DNA of 47,410 nucleotides from Flavobacteriaceae bacterium (GCA_009886755.1 QXYU01000039.1:1-47410); one strand, 5' to 3'; positions 19,714 through 30,065 are shown, counted from the first letter of the stretch. Notes: a model not told the origin generated them from the sequence alone. Translations and numbers: made by a program.

Positions 19714-20562
19714 TTAAGCAGCTTTTCGATTGGAAAGGACGATTAAGCCAATTCCAAATAGCACCAAAGGAATGCTTAACCATTGACCAGTGCTCAGCAT
19801 AGGGAGTGTTTTTTCAAAACCTCCCTGGCTTTCTTTGACATATTCAACCAAAAAGCGAATACTGAAAATCCCAGTAAAATAGACGCCTAATAAAAAGCCT
19901 TTTTGAGTTTTGTTTTGATTGTAGAGCGATCGAAGCAAAAAGAAGAGTATCACATATCCAAACGCCTCATAGAGTTGGGCGGGATGTCTCGGAAATCGTT
20001 CTCCATTGTTTTGGAAAACAACCCCAAAACTGGAATTGGTGAATTTGCCTACAATTTCTGAATTGTAAAAGTTTCCTAGCCTGACAAAAGCACCTCCTAT
20101 GGTAGCTGGTATTGTGAGTCTATCGAGAATCCAGATCCAGGAACGGAACTTATATTGTCTTTGGTACAAGGCAATCCCGATTAAAATCCCGATCACCGCA
20201 CCATGACTTGCTAAACCTCTATAGCCAATAAATTTATAGCCTTCGATGGTACCAAAAAGCATACTGCTTCCGCGAATTTCTCGGATGGGAAGTAGAATTT
20301 CTAGTAGATGGTTTTGATAATAGTTCCAGTCATAAAAAAACACATGGCCTAGTCGTGCACCAATTAAGGTGGAAAGGACCATATACATTAGTATGGGGTC
20401 GAGATATTCGATTTTAATATCTTCTTTTTTGAATATTTTTTTCATCAAGTAATAGCCATAGGAAAAGGCAATTACAAACATCAGACTGTAGAAGCGTACC
20501 CCGATTCCAAAGAATTCGAAGAGGGATTCGCTAGGAGCCCAGTTTACCTTCAATAAGATCAT
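19714..20562 (-). CDS. lgt: Prolipoprotein diacylglyceryl transferase
   Basis: Lgt is the inner-membrane enzyme that transfers diacylglyceryl from phosphatidylglycerol to the lipobox cysteine, the first step of lipoprotein maturation. The 282-residue protein has about seven membrane segments and the conserved motifs: 'IGARLGHVFFYDW', 'GLASHGAVIGIL' (the catalytic His-Gly segment), the signature 'FVRLGNFYNSEIVGK' with its key Arg-x-Gly-Asn, and 'RHPAQLYEAF'. Several lipoproteins in the window (amidohydrolase, SusD, the iminopeptidase-like protein) would be its clients. It lies between yidD and yfiT in the minus-strand cluster. Confidence 0.96.
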   Translation of the reverse strand: MILLKVNWAPSESLFEFFGIGVRFYSLMFVIAFSYGYYLMKKIFKKEDIKIEYLDPILMYMVLSTLIGARLGHVFFYDWNYYQNHLLEILLPIREIRGSSMLFGTIEGYKFIGYRGLASHGAVIGILIGIALYQRQYKFRSWIWILDRLTIPATIGGAFVRLGNFYNSEIVGKFTNSSFGVVFQNNGERFPRHPAQLYEAFGYVILFFLLRSLYNQNKTQKGFLLGVYFTGIFSIRFLVEYVKESQGGFEKTLPMLSTGQWLSIPLVLFGIGLIVLSNRKAA

Positions 20563-20620
20563 TGTAGAAATTATTTTGTTGCGCTAAATGTACGGAAATA
20601 ATAAGGAAGAAAAGATCGGT

Positions 20621-20845
20621 TTAGGGCACAGGATCGTGGCCCGATCCTCCCCACGGATGACAGGATATAATTCGTTTAAAAGCGAGGATTCCTCCTTTCC
20701 AAGGTCCGTGCTTTAGAAGTGCTTCTTTGGCATATTGCGAGCAGGTAGGGGTGTAGCGGCAACTTGGTGGTAAAAGAGGGGATAGGAATGTTTGGTATAC
20801 CCATATCAAAAATAAGAAAGGGGCAAGCAATAGTTTCCGAAACAT
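20621..20845 (-). CDS. yidD: Membrane protein insertion efficiency factor YidD
   Basis: A small (74 residue) membrane-associated protein that aids YidC-dependent insertion. The whole sequence matches the family: an N-terminal hydrophobic helix (residues 7-25), then '[18 protein letters not shown]' with the conserved cysteines and '[21 protein letters not shown]' with the third. It starts 5 bp after the cysS stop, so it is in the same transcript. In many other bacteria it sits beside rnpA and yidC; here it has been placed in the cysS-lgt cluster. Confidence 0.94.
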   Translation of the reverse strand: MFRKLLLAPFLFLIWVYQTFLSPLLPPSCRYTPTCSQYAKEALLKHGPWKGGILAFKRIISCHPWGGSGHDPVP

Positions 20846-20850
20846 CAGAT

Positions 20851-22326
20851 TTAATCCAAGTGAAATTGGGTCCCTTCTTTGGTGTCCTTGAGCTGAACGC
20901 CAATGGCTTGCAGCTCGTCTCGAATTTGGTCGGATAGGGCAAAGTTTTTGTCCAATCGTGCTTGTTCGCGAAGTTGCAGTAATAGCCCAATGGTTTGCTC
21001 CAATTTAGCGTCTGTTTTTCCTATCGCTTTTTGGCAAGGCTTTTCAAGCCCCAAAACTTCCCATAAAAAAGCGCTCATAAGTTGCTGTAATGCTTCTTTT
21101 TGTTCGCTGTCAATGCTTTGCAGTCCGTTCTTAACGCTGTTGATGAATTTAACGGCTTCAAACAGTTGGGCAATCAATATCGGGGTGTTGAAATCATCAT
21201 TCATGGCTTCGTAACACTGCTGCTTCCATTGACTGACGTCAAAATCACCAGAAACCCCATGGGGCAAATCTGCCAATTGATCAAAAGCTTCCATTAGCTT
21301 GTGGTAGCCTTTTTCAGAAGCTTCAAGTGCTGCTTCACTGATATCTAGAATACTGCGATAATGGGCTTGCAGGATAAAAAACCGTACTACAGAAGGCGTA
21401 TAAGGCTTGGAAAACAGCGTGTTTTGTCCTGTGAAAATTTCATTGGGGAGAATATTGTTTCCTGTAGATTTCGCCATTTTCTTACCGTTTAAAGTCAGCA
21501 TATTGGCATGAATCCAATAGTTTACTGGACTTTTTTTATTGACGGCCTCGGCCTGTGCAATTTCACATTCATGATGTGGAAATTTCAAATCCATTCCACC
21601 CCCATGAATATCAAACTGTTCCCCGAGGTATTTAGTGCTCATGGCAGTACATTCTAGATGCCAGCCGGGGAATCCATCACTCCAAGGGGAGGGCCAACGC
21701 ATAATGTGTTGGGGTTCCGCCTTTTTCCATAGGGCAAAGTCCTGAGGGTTTTTCTTGTCACTTTGACCGTCCAAACTTCGAGTATTATGAATTAGGTCTT
21801 CAATGTTTCGCCCGCTGAGCTTCCCGTATTGCTGTTCTTTATTGAATTGGATCACATCAAAATAAACCGATCCATTCACTTCATAGGCAAAACCTGCTTT
21901 GAGGATCCCTTTGATGATTTCAATTTGCTCAATGATATGCCCTGTGGCGGTAGGCTCAATACTTGGAGGATGGTTGTTGAGTTGGGCGAGGGTTTTGTGA
22001 AAATCGACTGTATATCGCTGGACAACCTCCATGGGTTCAATTTTTTCCAGCCGAGCTTTTTTAGCAATGCGGTCTTCTCCGACATCTTCATCATTTTCTA
22101 GGTGCCCAGCATCGGTAATGTTTCGAACATAGCGCACTTTGTTCCCGAGAAAACTCAAATAACGATAGACAATGTCAAAGGAAATAAAGGTTCGACAGTT
22201 ACCCAAGTGAACATTACTGTATACCGTGGGCCCACATACATACATCCCGACATAGCCGGGTGTCAGGGGTTTGAACTCTTCTTTTTTACCGCTGAGGGAA
22301 TTGTAAACCCGTAGTTTTTGTTCCAT
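20851..22326 (-). CDS. cysS: Cysteinyl-tRNA synthetase
   Basis: Class I aminoacyl-tRNA synthetase charging tRNA-Cys. The 491-residue enzyme has the zinc-site Cys in '[15 protein letters not shown]', which also holds the HIGH-like motif (HLGN), further zinc ligands in 'HLECTAMS' and '[14 protein letters not shown]', and the KMSKS motif as KMAKS ('[11 protein letters not shown]'). The C-terminal anticodon-binding part includes '[25 protein letters not shown]'. Its ATG overlaps the folE stop by one base (TAATG), implying coupled translation; yidD follows 5 bp later. Confidence 0.96.
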   Translation of the reverse strand: MEQKLRVYNSLSGKKEEFKPLTPGYVGMYVCGPTVYSNVHLGNCRTFISFDIVYRYLSFLGNKVRYVRNITDAGHLENDEDVGEDRIAKKARLEKIEPMEVVQRYTVDFHKTLAQLNNHPPSIEPTATGHIIEQIEIIKGILKAGFAYEVNGSVYFDVIQFNKEQQYGKLSGRNIEDLIHNTRSLDGQSDKKNPQDFALWKKAEPQHIMRWPSPWSDGFPGWHLECTAMSTKYLGEQFDIHGGGMDLKFPHHECEIAQAEAVNKKSPVNYWIHANMLTLNGKKMAKSTGNNILPNEIFTGQNTLFSKPYTPSVVRFFILQAHYRSILDISEAALEASEKGYHKLMEAFDQLADLPHGVSGDFDVSQWKQQCYEAMNDDFNTPILIAQLFEAVKFINSVKNGLQSIDSEQKEALQQLMSAFLWEVLGLEKPCQKAIGKTDAKLEQTIGLLLQLREQARLDKNFALSDQIRDELQAIGVQLKDTKEGTQFHLD

Positions 22327-23006
22327 TAAAATTCCGTCTCAATTTGAATGTATTTTAGGAATTCGTTTTTACGGTGTTCTTCTTTGAAAACCCCTCCGAA
22401 TTCTCCAGTCACAGTACTGCTGCTGATGTCACGAATACCTCGGGAATTCACACAAAGATGTTTGGCATCAATCACACAGGCAACATTATCGGTGTTCAAT
22501 ACTCCTTGCAATTCATTCACAATTTGACGGGTGAGACGCTCTTGTACTTGAGGGCGCTTGGCATAATAGTCCACAATGCGGTTCATTTTGGACAAGCCTA
22601 CCACATTCCCATTGGATATGTAAGCCACATGTGCTTTCCCCACTATGGGGAGCAAATGGTGTTCACAGGTGGAGTAGAGAGTAATGTTTTTCTCCACCAA
22701 CATTTCGTTGTATTTGTATTTGTTTTCAAAGGTGGACAGTCCCGGACGTCTGTCAGGGTGGAGGCCACCAAAAAGTTCTTTGACAAACATTTTGGCTACA
22801 CGTTTGGGGGTACCTTTAAGGCTGTCATCGGTCAAATCCATTCCTAGGGTTTGCAGAATGTCTGTTACATTTTCTTGAATGCGACTGATTTTCTCTTCGT
22901 CCGTTAGTTCAAATGCATCTGAACGCAAGGGTGTTTCCAAAGCGGCAGACAGGTGATCGGAGTCCAAATCAAGGGCTTCTGTGGGTACTATTTTTTCTAT
23001 TTTCAT
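22326..23006 (-). CDS. folE: GTP cyclohydrolase I
   Basis: Converts GTP to dihydroneopterin triphosphate, the first step of tetrahydrofolate synthesis; folP (34.8 kb) acts later in the same route. 226 residues with the family signatures: '[20 protein letters not shown]' containing a zinc Cys and two His, '[22 protein letters not shown]' and '[12 protein letters not shown]' with the second zinc Cys. The N-terminal 40 residues are variable. First gene of the minus-strand cluster; the upstream TACCTTTA (23024-23031, minus) is one base off the -7 consensus. Stop codon overlaps the cysS start. Confidence 0.96.
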   Translation of the reverse strand: MKIEKIVPTEALDLDSDHLSAALETPLRSDAFELTDEEKISRIQENVTDILQTLGMDLTDDSLKGTPKRVAKMFVKELFGGLHPDRRPGLSTFENKYKYNEMLVEKNITLYSTCEHHLLPIVGKAHVAYISNGNVVGLSKMNRIVDYYAKRPQVQERLTRQIVNELQGVLNTDNVACVIDAKHLCVNSRGIRDISSSTVTGEFGGVFKEEHRKNEFLKYIQIETEF

Positions 23007-23122
23007 AGCGCTAAAAACTACAGTAAAGGTAAGGATTTATTGCGAAAAGCGGCAGGGGAGGGACATCTCTTGAAGCAGTCCTTTTTTTAATGTTTGTTCT
23101 GGGCTTTATTTGTTTTTTGACA

Positions 23123-24634
23123 CTAGAGCTTCAAAAGGTAGGTCAGAAATATCTGAGTATGAATTGCTTCGGTGGCCACTGCAGAGGTTAGCCCTTCACT
23201 GTAAAGCGTGTCCTGTCGGTTGCGGATATGATTTACCATACTGATGCCAAAGAGATTGCCACCGAGATCATAGCTAAGTCCGGCTGTATAGGCTTGGTCG
23301 GTTTTTTGAATCTTTTTATCGGGGTTGGATGCACTGAGATAACCGCCTTGCAGTTGGATACGTCCGATACGATATTCCCCGCCGATACTTATCTTTTCTC
23401 GAGCGATAAAATTGTTTTGAAACAGGTTATTAAGACCTCCTAAATAATTGCCTTGACTTTCAGTGTCAAATTGCAATCCACTGATATCACTTCTACTGTA
23501 ATCAACACTCAGCAGACCTTTGTCTTTGAATATATAAGCCAAACTCAAACGTGTAACAGAAGGGATTCTGAGTTGATAGTCAGGAAATCGATTGACCACG
23601 TTTGGTTCTACTACGGTGGTGACTAGACCGTCCTCAAAAAGCCCTTCACTTTTAAGAGCTTGCTGGCCTTCTTCTTCAAAGCTCCACCAAACGGGGCTTT
23701 GGTAACTGATCCCCAAACGAAACGACAAGGGCAGTTTCAAAATCATCCCTACTTGTGCGGAAAAGCCGCTTCCATAGGTGTTGAGTACATTTTCAAAGAT
23801 AATGGATTGCACGGGGCTGTTGCTGTTAGTGCTGCGCTCCCTGAGTATCGTACGATGCTCAAACTCCAAACGATGTGAGTTTAAAGCCGCGCCAAGGTAG
23901 AGCTTGTCTTTGTAGACTCCACTCAAGGCAAAATTGTATTTGTAATGCCTACCCTTTTGCTGGGAACTCCAGTCGTGTTGTACGCTTCCTGCCACATTGG
24001 ATCGGTATTCCGTATTGCGACCATCGTCCACTAAAGGATCAATAATATAGGATTGATAGCCTAGGAAAGCTTGCTGCGCTCCATATCCAAAATTATCACC
24101 GAGATACTCATAGACCCCAGGGATGGTTTCGTCCTCAAAAAGTTCAATTTTTTCGGTCGCTAGACCATCGGCATAATAGGTGAAATAGTTTCCTAAATTT
24201 TGACTGGAATTGGTTCCTAATGCATTTCTTTTAGCCCCAAAATCAGCTACTTTTTTAATATTAAAAGCAAAAGCAAGTTTTGTCCAATCTGTATTTTCAA
24301 TAGAATTTTTGAGGGTATACACCAATCCAAAATGATTAAAACGAAATTGACTTTGTTCCTGTGCCGTTGCTGTAGAAAAATAGGTGGATGTAATTTCCTG
24401 ATTGTTGATAGCAGCAACCAATCCCAATTCCGAAAAATTGAATACACCAGCGGCTGCAGGGTTATCGGCTATAGCGGACAGATCACCGCCTAGGGCTCCA
24501 AAAGAACCAGCCATTCCAGTGTAACGCGCGGTTCCTGACAGATCTTCTTGGGTAAACAACAAGGCGTCAGTTACCGATTGGGACCATAGCGCGGTAGAAA
24601 AAATTAATAGGCTGAATGATAAAAGTACTTTCAT
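23123..24634 (-). CDS. OmpP1/FadL/TodX-family outer-membrane transport protein
   Basis: FadL-type porins are 14-stranded barrels with an N-terminal hatch that let hydrophobic compounds cross the outer membrane. The 503-residue protein has a signal peptide (residues 1-18, ending LWSQS), then the family's hatch segment: 'GTARYTGMAGSFGALGGDLS' and the NPAA motif in 'AIADNPAAAGVF' (near residue 57). The rest alternates amphipathic strands ending in 'HTQIFLTYLLKL'. It precedes folE by about 116 bp on the same strand but the gap makes co-transcription uncertain. Substrate cannot be read from sequence. Confidence 0.88.
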   Translation of the reverse strand: MKVLLSFSLLIFSTALWSQSVTDALLFTQEDLSGTARYTGMAGSFGALGGDLSAIADNPAAAGVFNFSELGLVAAINNQEITSTYFSTATAQEQSQFRFNHFGLVYTLKNSIENTDWTKLAFAFNIKKVADFGAKRNALGTNSSQNLGNYFTYYADGLATEKIELFEDETIPGVYEYLGDNFGYGAQQAFLGYQSYIIDPLVDDGRNTEYRSNVAGSVQHDWSSQQKGRHYKYNFALSGVYKDKLYLGAALNSHRLEFEHRTILRERSTNSNSPVQSIIFENVLNTYGSGFSAQVGMILKLPLSFRLGISYQSPVWWSFEEEGQQALKSEGLFEDGLVTTVVEPNVVNRFPDYQLRIPSVTRLSLAYIFKDKGLLSVDYSRSDISGLQFDTESQGNYLGGLNNLFQNNFIAREKISIGGEYRIGRIQLQGGYLSASNPDKKIQKTDQAYTAGLSYDLGGNLFGISMVNHIRNRQDTLYSEGLTSAVATEAIHTQIFLTYLLKL

Positions 24635-24746
24635 TTCAATGGAATTATATTATCAGGATGAGGCAAGGAGTGATTTGTTACAATATCATATAACACACAA
24701 TTGGCACAGTGATGAGACTGTAATAACGGGTGGGTGAGTAAGTATT

Positions 24747-25946
24747 CTAATTATTTTTTCGACCACCGCTACTACGACCGCTGGAACTTCTTCCACCCGT
24801 ACTTCTTCCGCCACTACTCGCCCTTGGGCTACTGTAGGAGCGAGAAGGGCTACTCGAACGGGAGGTGCTATATGAGCGCTGACTATTACCCTTATTGTTA
24901 TAGTTTCGGCTTCGCCCAGCATTCGTGGATCGACCTGTGGTATTTATTGTCCCCTGTGGACCGTTATAATTTGTCGTACCTCTTCGAGGAGTTCTAACCC
25001 GAACGGGTGCTACTTGCTTCACTGCGTTAGATGTTACTATGGGAGCGGCGCCAGCGGCACGTTGTCCTCGATTAGCTCTTCCTAAATTGGCAGGAATTCG
25101 ACCGTAGCCTATAGAATAGAGGTTGCGCCCCACATTGTAACGTACACGGGGTTGTTTCGTGTTTTGACTTTCTTTAGTTTGCTGTGCTGCTTTTCTATCG
25201 CTTCGACTACGATCGTCGCGACTGCCTCGGTAGCCTTTTTCTCCCCGATGGGTGGCCATACGGCTGTAGCGTTGTTCTTGCCCAAAACCATTAAAAAAAC
25301 GGTTGTTGTTTCTGAAATAACGCGATCCATAGGCATAAGGCGAATAATAGCGATAGGGATTATGATAAGGGAAAGGTCCATAAAAACCACCCCAGAATGG
25401 ATCGTAGAAGGAATTGTATCCAGCCCATCCCCAATAAGGGTTGCCACCGTATCCCCAGGCATTGTAATGCCCCCAAGGATTGTTATATCTCCAAAAATCA
25501 AACCGATTCCATCCCCAACCAGAACCAAAAAAATAGGGGTTCAACGGGCGGTTGTTGATTAGGTAAATCTCCGTGTTATTTGGTTGCGACCCCCAAGGTT
25601 GGTTGTTGACTTGAGCGCTACTATATCCGTCTACATCTACAAAAACTTCATTGTTTGGAGGCGTAGATACATACTCATCGCTAAGGTTTTGAAAGTAATT
25701 CTGATAATACCCCGTATTTTGTTGACTGCTTTGGCTAGGAGCTTGCTGATATTGATTAGCTACGTTTGAAGCTGGAGCGCCATTTATTGCTGTTTTTGTG
25801 TTTTGTCTGGGTGCCGGATTACTGTTATAAATCCCATCAGAATCATAATAAGAAACTCCTTGAAACGAACCGCATTGAAAAGAGACTCCTGCAACTAATA
25901 GAATAATGCCTATTTTTTTTCCTGTAGTAAATTTTCTCATATCCAT
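24747..25946 (-). CDS. Secreted low-complexity protein (Asn/Tyr/Gly- and Arg/Ser-rich), function unknown
   Basis: 399 residues. The N-terminus (residues 1-27) is hydrophobic after a basic patch and has a Cys at 25 in 'AGVSFQCGSF', a poor lipobox; it could be a lipoprotein or a plain secreted protein. The middle (about 110-220) is extremely rich in Asn, Tyr, Trp, Phe and Gly ('NPWGHYNAWGYGG' type runs). The C-terminal 80 residues are an Arg/Ser/Gly/Thr tract ending 'SGRSSGGRKNN', strongly basic. This looks like a surface or matrix-associated disordered protein rather than an enzyme. No catalytic motif seen. It is divergent from proS (92 bp apart). The gene is probably real because the whole frame is open and starts with a signal-like sequence. 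Confidence 0.7.
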   Translation of the reverse strand: MDMRKFTTGKKIGIILLVAGVSFQCGSFQGVSYYDSDGIYNSNPAPRQNTKTAINGAPASNVANQYQQAPSQSSQQNTGYYQNYFQNLSDEYVSTPPNNEVFVDVDGYSSAQVNNQPWGSQPNNTEIYLINNRPLNPYFFGSGWGWNRFDFWRYNNPWGHYNAWGYGGNPYWGWAGYNSFYDPFWGGFYGPFPYHNPYRYYSPYAYGSRYFRNNNRFFNGFGQEQRYSRMATHRGEKGYRGSRDDRSRSDRKAAQQTKESQNTKQPRVRYNVGRNLYSIGYGRIPANLGRANRGQRAAGAAPIVTSNAVKQVAPVRVRTPRRGTTNYNGPQGTINTTGRSTNAGRSRNYNNKGNSQRSYSTSRSSSPSRSYSSPRASSGGRSTGGRSSSGRSSGGRKNN

Positions 25947-25979
25947 AATCTATTCGTTTAAAGGAGCCACAAAAAATAG

Positions 25980-25987
25980 TAGTTTTG
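25980..25987 (+). promoter_or_regulatory. Promoter -7 element for proS
   Basis: TAGTTTTG fits TANNTTTG, 51 nt before the proS ATG. Confidence 0.5.
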
Positions 25988-26038
25988 TGCCTCTGAAGTT
26001 ATATTAAACATAATGGCAAAAGTTGTGCCAAAAATTTT

Positions 26039-27517
26039 ATGGCAAAAAAATTAACTACTCGAAGCGAGGATTATTCCAAATGGTACAACGAACTAGTTGT
26101 ACAAGCTGATTTGGCTGAAAATGCGGCGGTGCGCGGTTGTATGGTTATCAAACCCTACGGTTATGCTATTTGGGAAAAAATGCAAGCAGAACTCGACAAA
26201 AAATTTAAGGCTACAGGTCATCAAAACGCCTATTTCCCTTTGTTTGTTCCCAAAAGCTTATTTGAAGCAGAGGAGAAAAATGCGGAAGGTTTTGCGAAAG
26301 AATGTGCCGTAGTAACCCACTATCGTTTGACCAATGATCCAGACAAACCCGGAAAGCTTCGTGTGGATCCTCAAGCAAAGCTGGAGGAGGAATTAGTGGT
26401 TCGTCCCACCAGTGAGGCCATTATTTGGAATACTTACAAAAACTGGATTCAGTCCTATCGCGATTTACCCATTCTTTTAAACCAATGGGCCAATGTCGTG
26501 CGCTGGGAAATGCGAACGCGATTGTTTCTTCGTACGGCTGAGTTTTTATGGCAAGAAGGACATACTGCCCATGAGACCAAGCAAGAAGCGTTAGAAGAAG
26601 CGCGTCTGATGAATCAGGTTTATGCGGACTTTGTTGAAAACTTTTTGGCGATTCCTGTTATTCAAGGGGTCAAGTCAGCATCGGAGCGTTTTGCCGGAGC
26701 CGAAGAAACCTATTGTATTGAAGCTTTGATGCAAGACGGAAAAGCACTGCAAGCTGGAACGTCTCATTTTTTAGGACAAAATTTCGCCAAGGCTTTTGAT
26801 GTTAAATTTGCCAATAAAGAAGGAGGATTGGACTATGTATGGGCTACTTCTTGGGGAGTTTCGACTCGTCTGATGGGCGCTTTAATTATGACCCATAGTG
26901 ACGATAACGGGTTGGTACTTCCACCCAATTTGGCTCCTATTCATCTGGCTATTGTTCCCATTTATAAAACGGAGGAACAACGAACGGCCATTGCCGAAGT
27001 TGCCGAAAAACTCAAATCTGAATTAGAAGCGGTAGGGCATACTGTTAAGTTTGACAATCGTGACAACTTTAAACCGGGGTATAAATTCAACGAATACGAA
27101 ATCAAAGGTGTACCATTGCGAATTGCCATTGGGCCCCGAGATTTGGAAAACAATCAGGTGGAAATTGCGCGTCGCGATACCTTGGAAAAAAAGACAGTTG
27201 CCTTGGACACGGTCACCACTTTAGTCCCCGAGTTGTTAGCAGAAATGCAAGAGCAGTTGTTTGATCGTGCGATAGCCTATCGTACGGAATACACCACTGA
27301 GGTGGATGATTTTGAAACTTTTAAAACCGTATTGAACGAAAAAGGAGGTTTTATTTCTGCACATTGGGACGGTACTAGAGAAACGGAAGAAGCCATTAAA
27401 AAAGCAACCAAGGCAACCATTCGTTGTCTCCCCATAGATGGAGAAAAATCAGCAGGTAAATGTGTTTTCTCCGGAAAGCCATCACAGCAACGAGTCCTTT
27501 TTGCAAAGGCATATTAA
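26039..27517 (+). CDS. proS: Prolyl-tRNA synthetase (archaeal/eukaryote-like short type)
   Basis: Class II synthetase charging tRNA-Pro. The 492-residue length, lack of the editing (INS) domain and the C-terminal extension mark it as the archaeal/eukaryotic-type ProRS common in Bacteroidota. Motif 1 surrounds '[17 protein letters not shown]'; motif 2 is '[20 protein letters not shown]'; proline-site residues occur in 'EGHTAHET'; motif 3 is near '[19 protein letters not shown]'. The anticodon domain follows, and the tail ends 'RVLFAKAY' with the aromatic C-terminus typical of this type. It is transcribed divergently from the low-complexity protein gene. Confidence 0.96.
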   Translation: MAKKLTTRSEDYSKWYNELVVQADLAENAAVRGCMVIKPYGYAIWEKMQAELDKKFKATGHQNAYFPLFVPKSLFEAEEKNAEGFAKECAVVTHYRLTNDPDKPGKLRVDPQAKLEEELVVRPTSEAIIWNTYKNWIQSYRDLPILLNQWANVVRWEMRTRLFLRTAEFLWQEGHTAHETKQEALEEARLMNQVYADFVENFLAIPVIQGVKSASERFAGAEETYCIEALMQDGKALQAGTSHFLGQNFAKAFDVKFANKEGGLDYVWATSWGVSTRLMGALIMTHSDDNGLVLPPNLAPIHLAIVPIYKTEEQRTAIAEVAEKLKSELEAVGHTVKFDNRDNFKPGYKFNEYEIKGVPLRIAIGPRDLENNQVEIARRDTLEKKTVALDTVTTLVPELLAEMQEQLFDRAIAYRTEYTTEVDDFETFKTVLNEKGGFISAHWDGTRETEEAIKKATKATIRCLPIDGEKSAGKCVFSGKPSQQRVLFAKAY

Positions 27518-27756
27518 GACGAAAGTGGTAGGGCAATCGTTTTCAAGCCTTGCACCAAATCTATATATGTCAAATGACACCTCTTGAAACACTCCGCTAG
27601 ACTTGTAATACCTACTGTTTATGATTTTTGTTTTTCCTGAGGAATTTTATTCTCCATGAGCCTTAAAAAGAAAGTCGATTAACATGTTTGTTTTGGGGCG
27701 CTATGATAGCAATGAGAACTTATTTACTAAGGCTTATTAAAATTTTCAGGGGAGAC
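27518..27756. other. Non-coding stretch between proS and the tRNA-Glu promoter
   Basis: No frame of note, no strong hairpin-plus-T-tract after proS and no repeat longer than chance was seen. The only recognisable element in the wider gap is the promoter for tRNA-Glu at its end. Confidence 0.4.
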
Positions 27757-27787
27757 TTTGGTTTGCTGTAAAAAAGGAGTATTTTTG
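27757..27787 (+). promoter_or_regulatory. Promoter for tRNA-Glu and rpsT
   Basis: TTTG (27757-27760) and TATTTTTG (27780-27787) are separated by 19 nt, a full match to the Bacteroidota promoter. Transcription should begin about 40 nt before the tRNA. Confidence 0.75.
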
Positions 27788-27834
27788 CCTCGCTAAAGTT
27801 AGAAAAGGTCAGAATTATAGACCTTATAACAAAT

Positions 27835-27906
27835 GGCCCGTTCGTCTATCGGTTAGGACGCCAGGTTTTCATCCTGGAAAGAGGGGTTCGATTCCCCTAC
27901 GGGCTA
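27835..27906 (+). tRNA. tRNA-Glu (anticodon UUC)
   Basis: A 72-nt cloverleaf: 7-bp acceptor stem GGCCCGT/ACGGGCT, D-arm with GGTTAGGAC, anticodon stem CCAGG/CCTGG with loop TTTTCAT (anticodon TTC at 27868-27870), and T-arm GGGG-TTCGATT-CCCC. Discriminator A at 27906; CCA is not encoded. rpsT begins 20 bp later with no terminator between, so the two are probably co-transcribed. Confidence 0.97.
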
Positions 27907-27926
27907 CTTTTTAAAAAACAGTTTGT

Positions 27927-28178
27927 ATGGCAAATCATAAATCGGCTCTCAAACGCATCCGATCCAACGAAAGAAAACGACTCAGAAACCGTTTTCAACA
28001 CAAAACAGCTCGAAATGCAGTTCGTAAACTTCGTGCTACCACTGATAAAAAAGAAGCAGATACTTTGTTTCCGCAAGTTATTTCTATGGTTGATAAACTC
28101 GCCAAGAAAAACATTATTCATGCGAACAAGGCCGCTAATTTAAAATCTAAGCTCGCCAAGTTTGTTGCGACCTTATAG
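27927..28178 (+). CDS. rpsT: 30S ribosomal protein S20
   Basis: Small basic primary 16S rRNA-binding protein of the 30S subunit. 83 residues, Lys/Arg/Ala-rich, with the family start '[20 protein letters not shown]' and the helical middle '[20 protein letters not shown]' followed by '[25 protein letters not shown]'. Co-transcribed with tRNA-Glu upstream (20-bp gap) and ended by a strong terminator. Confidence 0.97.
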   Translation: MANHKSALKRIRSNERKRLRNRFQHKTARNAVRKLRATTDKKEADTLFPQVISMVDKLAKKNIIHANKAANLKSKLAKFVATL

Positions 28179-28196
28179 ATTTAAATTATCCTTTAT

Positions 28197-28227
28197 AAAA
28201 AAGCCTTCCTATTAGGAAGGCTTTTTT
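28197..28227 (+). terminator. Intrinsic terminator after rpsT
   Basis: Stem AAAAAAGCCTTCC / GGAAGGCTTTTTT with loop TATTA (28210-28214). Confidence 0.9.
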
Positions 28228-28344
28228 GTTTTATCTAGTCTTTAAACACCTATTATGTATTGTATGCGTTTGGGTTGAACAAAAAGCAAATATCTCAAAT
28301 ATTCCGTAGGCTTGAGTTTTGGAAGAGTTGGATGATTAGATGCT

Positions 28345-29952
28345 TTACGAATTCATTGAAATCAAGAACTCTTCATTGTTTTGAGTTCGCTTAAAGCGAT
28401 CGTTAATAAACTCCATCGCTTCCACAGGATTCATGTCAGCTAAATACTTGCGCATGATCCACATCCGTTGGATGGTGTTTTCGTCAAGGAGTAAATCGTC
28501 TCGACGCGTACTGGAAGACACCAAATCAATGGCAGGGAAAATTCTACGATTGGCAATACGACGATCCAGTTGGAGTTCCATATTCCCAGTTCCTTTAAAC
28601 TCTTCAAAGATCACTTCGTCCATTTTGGAGCCTGTTTCGGTCAGGGCTGTTGCAATGATAGAAAGAGAACCTCCGTTTTCAATTTTCCGAGCCGCTCCAA
28701 AAAAGCGTTTTGGTCGGTGCAGGGCATTGGCGTCCACTCCTCCAGAAAGAATCTTTCCTGAAGCGGGTTGCACGGTGTTGTATGCCCTTGCCAGGCGGGT
28801 AATCGAATCCAATAGAATCACAACATCATGACCGCATTCGACTAATCGCTTGGCTTTTTCCAAAACGATATTAGCCACTTTAACATGGCGGTCAGCGGGC
28901 TCGTCAAAGGTTGATGCAACTACTTCACCGTCGACATTACGTTGCATATCGGTCACTTCTTCCGGGCGTTCGTCAATCAATAGAATCAATTGATATACTT
29001 CGGGGTGATTGGCCGCAATAGCATTGGCAATGTCTTTGAGGAGCATCGTTTTTCCTGTTTTAGGTTGGGAAACGATCATTCCACGTTGTCCTTTTCCAAT
29101 GGGAGAAAAGAGATCGATAATACGAGAGGAAATGGTACTCTGTTTGTCGGCCAATTTAAATTTCTCTTGAGGAAAAAGAGGCGTTAGGTGTTCAAAGGAA
29201 ACACGGTCACGAACAATTTTTGGATCCAATCCATTAAGAGTATCTACTTTAATGAGTGGAAAATATTTTTCACCTTCTTTGGGAGGACGAACAGTACCCA
29301 GAACGGTATCTCCAGTTTTGAGTCCGAACAAACGAATTTGCGATTGTGAAACGTAAACATCGTCAGGGGAGGAGAGGTAGTTATAGTCAGAGGAACGTAA
29401 AAAACCATAGCCTTCGGGCATGATTTCTAAAACCCCTTCCGTTTGAATGATCCCTTCAAATTCAAAGTCGGGTTCGCGATAACGATTGCGATGGTCTTTA
29501 TTATGATTGGGCTCTCCGTGGTGTTTTTTATTTTGGTTCCGGTTTTTGTTTCGGTTGTTTTGGTTGTTTTGGTGTTTGCGATTCGGGTTGTCGTGCCCTT
29601 CTTTGTCTTTGGATTCTTTGGCAGGGGGATTGTCTTGAGCGTCGTTTTGCTTGGGTCCTGCTTGTGGATTTTGTGTTTTTTCTGCTTTGGGTGCTCGCTC
29701 TGGCTTGTTGGTGCGTTGCGGCTTTGTTTCCTTGGGCTTTTGTTGCTTGGGCTTTTGTTCCTTTGGCTTGTTGGCCATGGGTTCATTTGCATCGGAAGCG
29801 CCAATAGCTTGCGGATTAGCAGAGATAAAATCAATAATTTGGTAAATGAGATCCAGTTTTTTAAGACCGGTAATTCGTTTCACGCCAAGGCCTTTAGCCA
29901 TGTCTTGAAGTTCATTTAACTTCTTACTTTTTAGCGTAGCGATTTCGTACAT
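28345..29952 (-). CDS. rho: Transcription termination factor Rho with long disordered insertion
   Basis: Hexameric RNA helicase that ends transcription. 535 residues: Rho N-terminal helical domain (about 1-45, '[20 protein letters not shown]'), then a low-complexity region (about 55-165) made of Lys, Asn, Pro, Gln and His, then the cold-shock-like RNA-binding domain ('[20 protein letters not shown]') and the ATPase domain with Walker A '[10 protein letters not shown]', Walker B '[16 protein letters not shown]' and '[21 protein letters not shown]'. E. coli Rho (419 residues) lacks the insertion; Bacteroides thetaiotaomicron Rho has a comparable disordered segment that drives condensate formation. 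It is divergent from the DUF4293 gene. Confidence 0.96.
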   Translation of the reverse strand: MYEIATLKSKKLNELQDMAKGLGVKRITGLKKLDLIYQIIDFISANPQAIGASDANEPMANKPKEQKPKQQKPKETKPQRTNKPERAPKAEKTQNPQAGPKQNDAQDNPPAKESKDKEGHDNPNRKHQNNQNNRNKNRNQNKKHHGEPNHNKDHRNRYREPDFEFEGIIQTEGVLEIMPEGYGFLRSSDYNYLSSPDDVYVSQSQIRLFGLKTGDTVLGTVRPPKEGEKYFPLIKVDTLNGLDPKIVRDRVSFEHLTPLFPQEKFKLADKQSTISSRIIDLFSPIGKGQRGMIVSQPKTGKTMLLKDIANAIAANHPEVYQLILLIDERPEEVTDMQRNVDGEVVASTFDEPADRHVKVANIVLEKAKRLVECGHDVVILLDSITRLARAYNTVQPASGKILSGGVDANALHRPKRFFGAARKIENGGSLSIIATALTETGSKMDEVIFEEFKGTGNMELQLDRRIANRRIFPAIDLVSSSTRRDDLLLDENTIQRMWIMRKYLADMNPVEAMEFINDRFKRTQNNEEFLISMNS

Positions 29953-30065
29953 AGTGGTGGTGAGTAAAAGAAAATTGAAGTGGGTGGGGTGTTTTGTAAT
30001 CTAAGATTGTTCTGATTACGCACCAATAATACGAATTAAATTTTAATACCCATTCAAATAAAAGT

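Noticed and set aside
22374-22847. 157-codon plus-strand frame
   Set aside because: Runs antisense through folE, which has all its family motifs; a shadow frame.
25109-25562. Overlapping frames on both strands within the low-complexity protein gene
   Set aside because: Repetitive composition leaves several frames open; only the 399-residue frame has an export signal and full length.
29443-29919. 158-codon plus-strand frame with long hydrophobic runs that look like membrane helices
   Set aside because: It is the complement of the Lys/Asn/Gln-rich insertion of rho; antisense of Lys and Asn codons gives Phe, Leu and Val, which mimics membrane segments.
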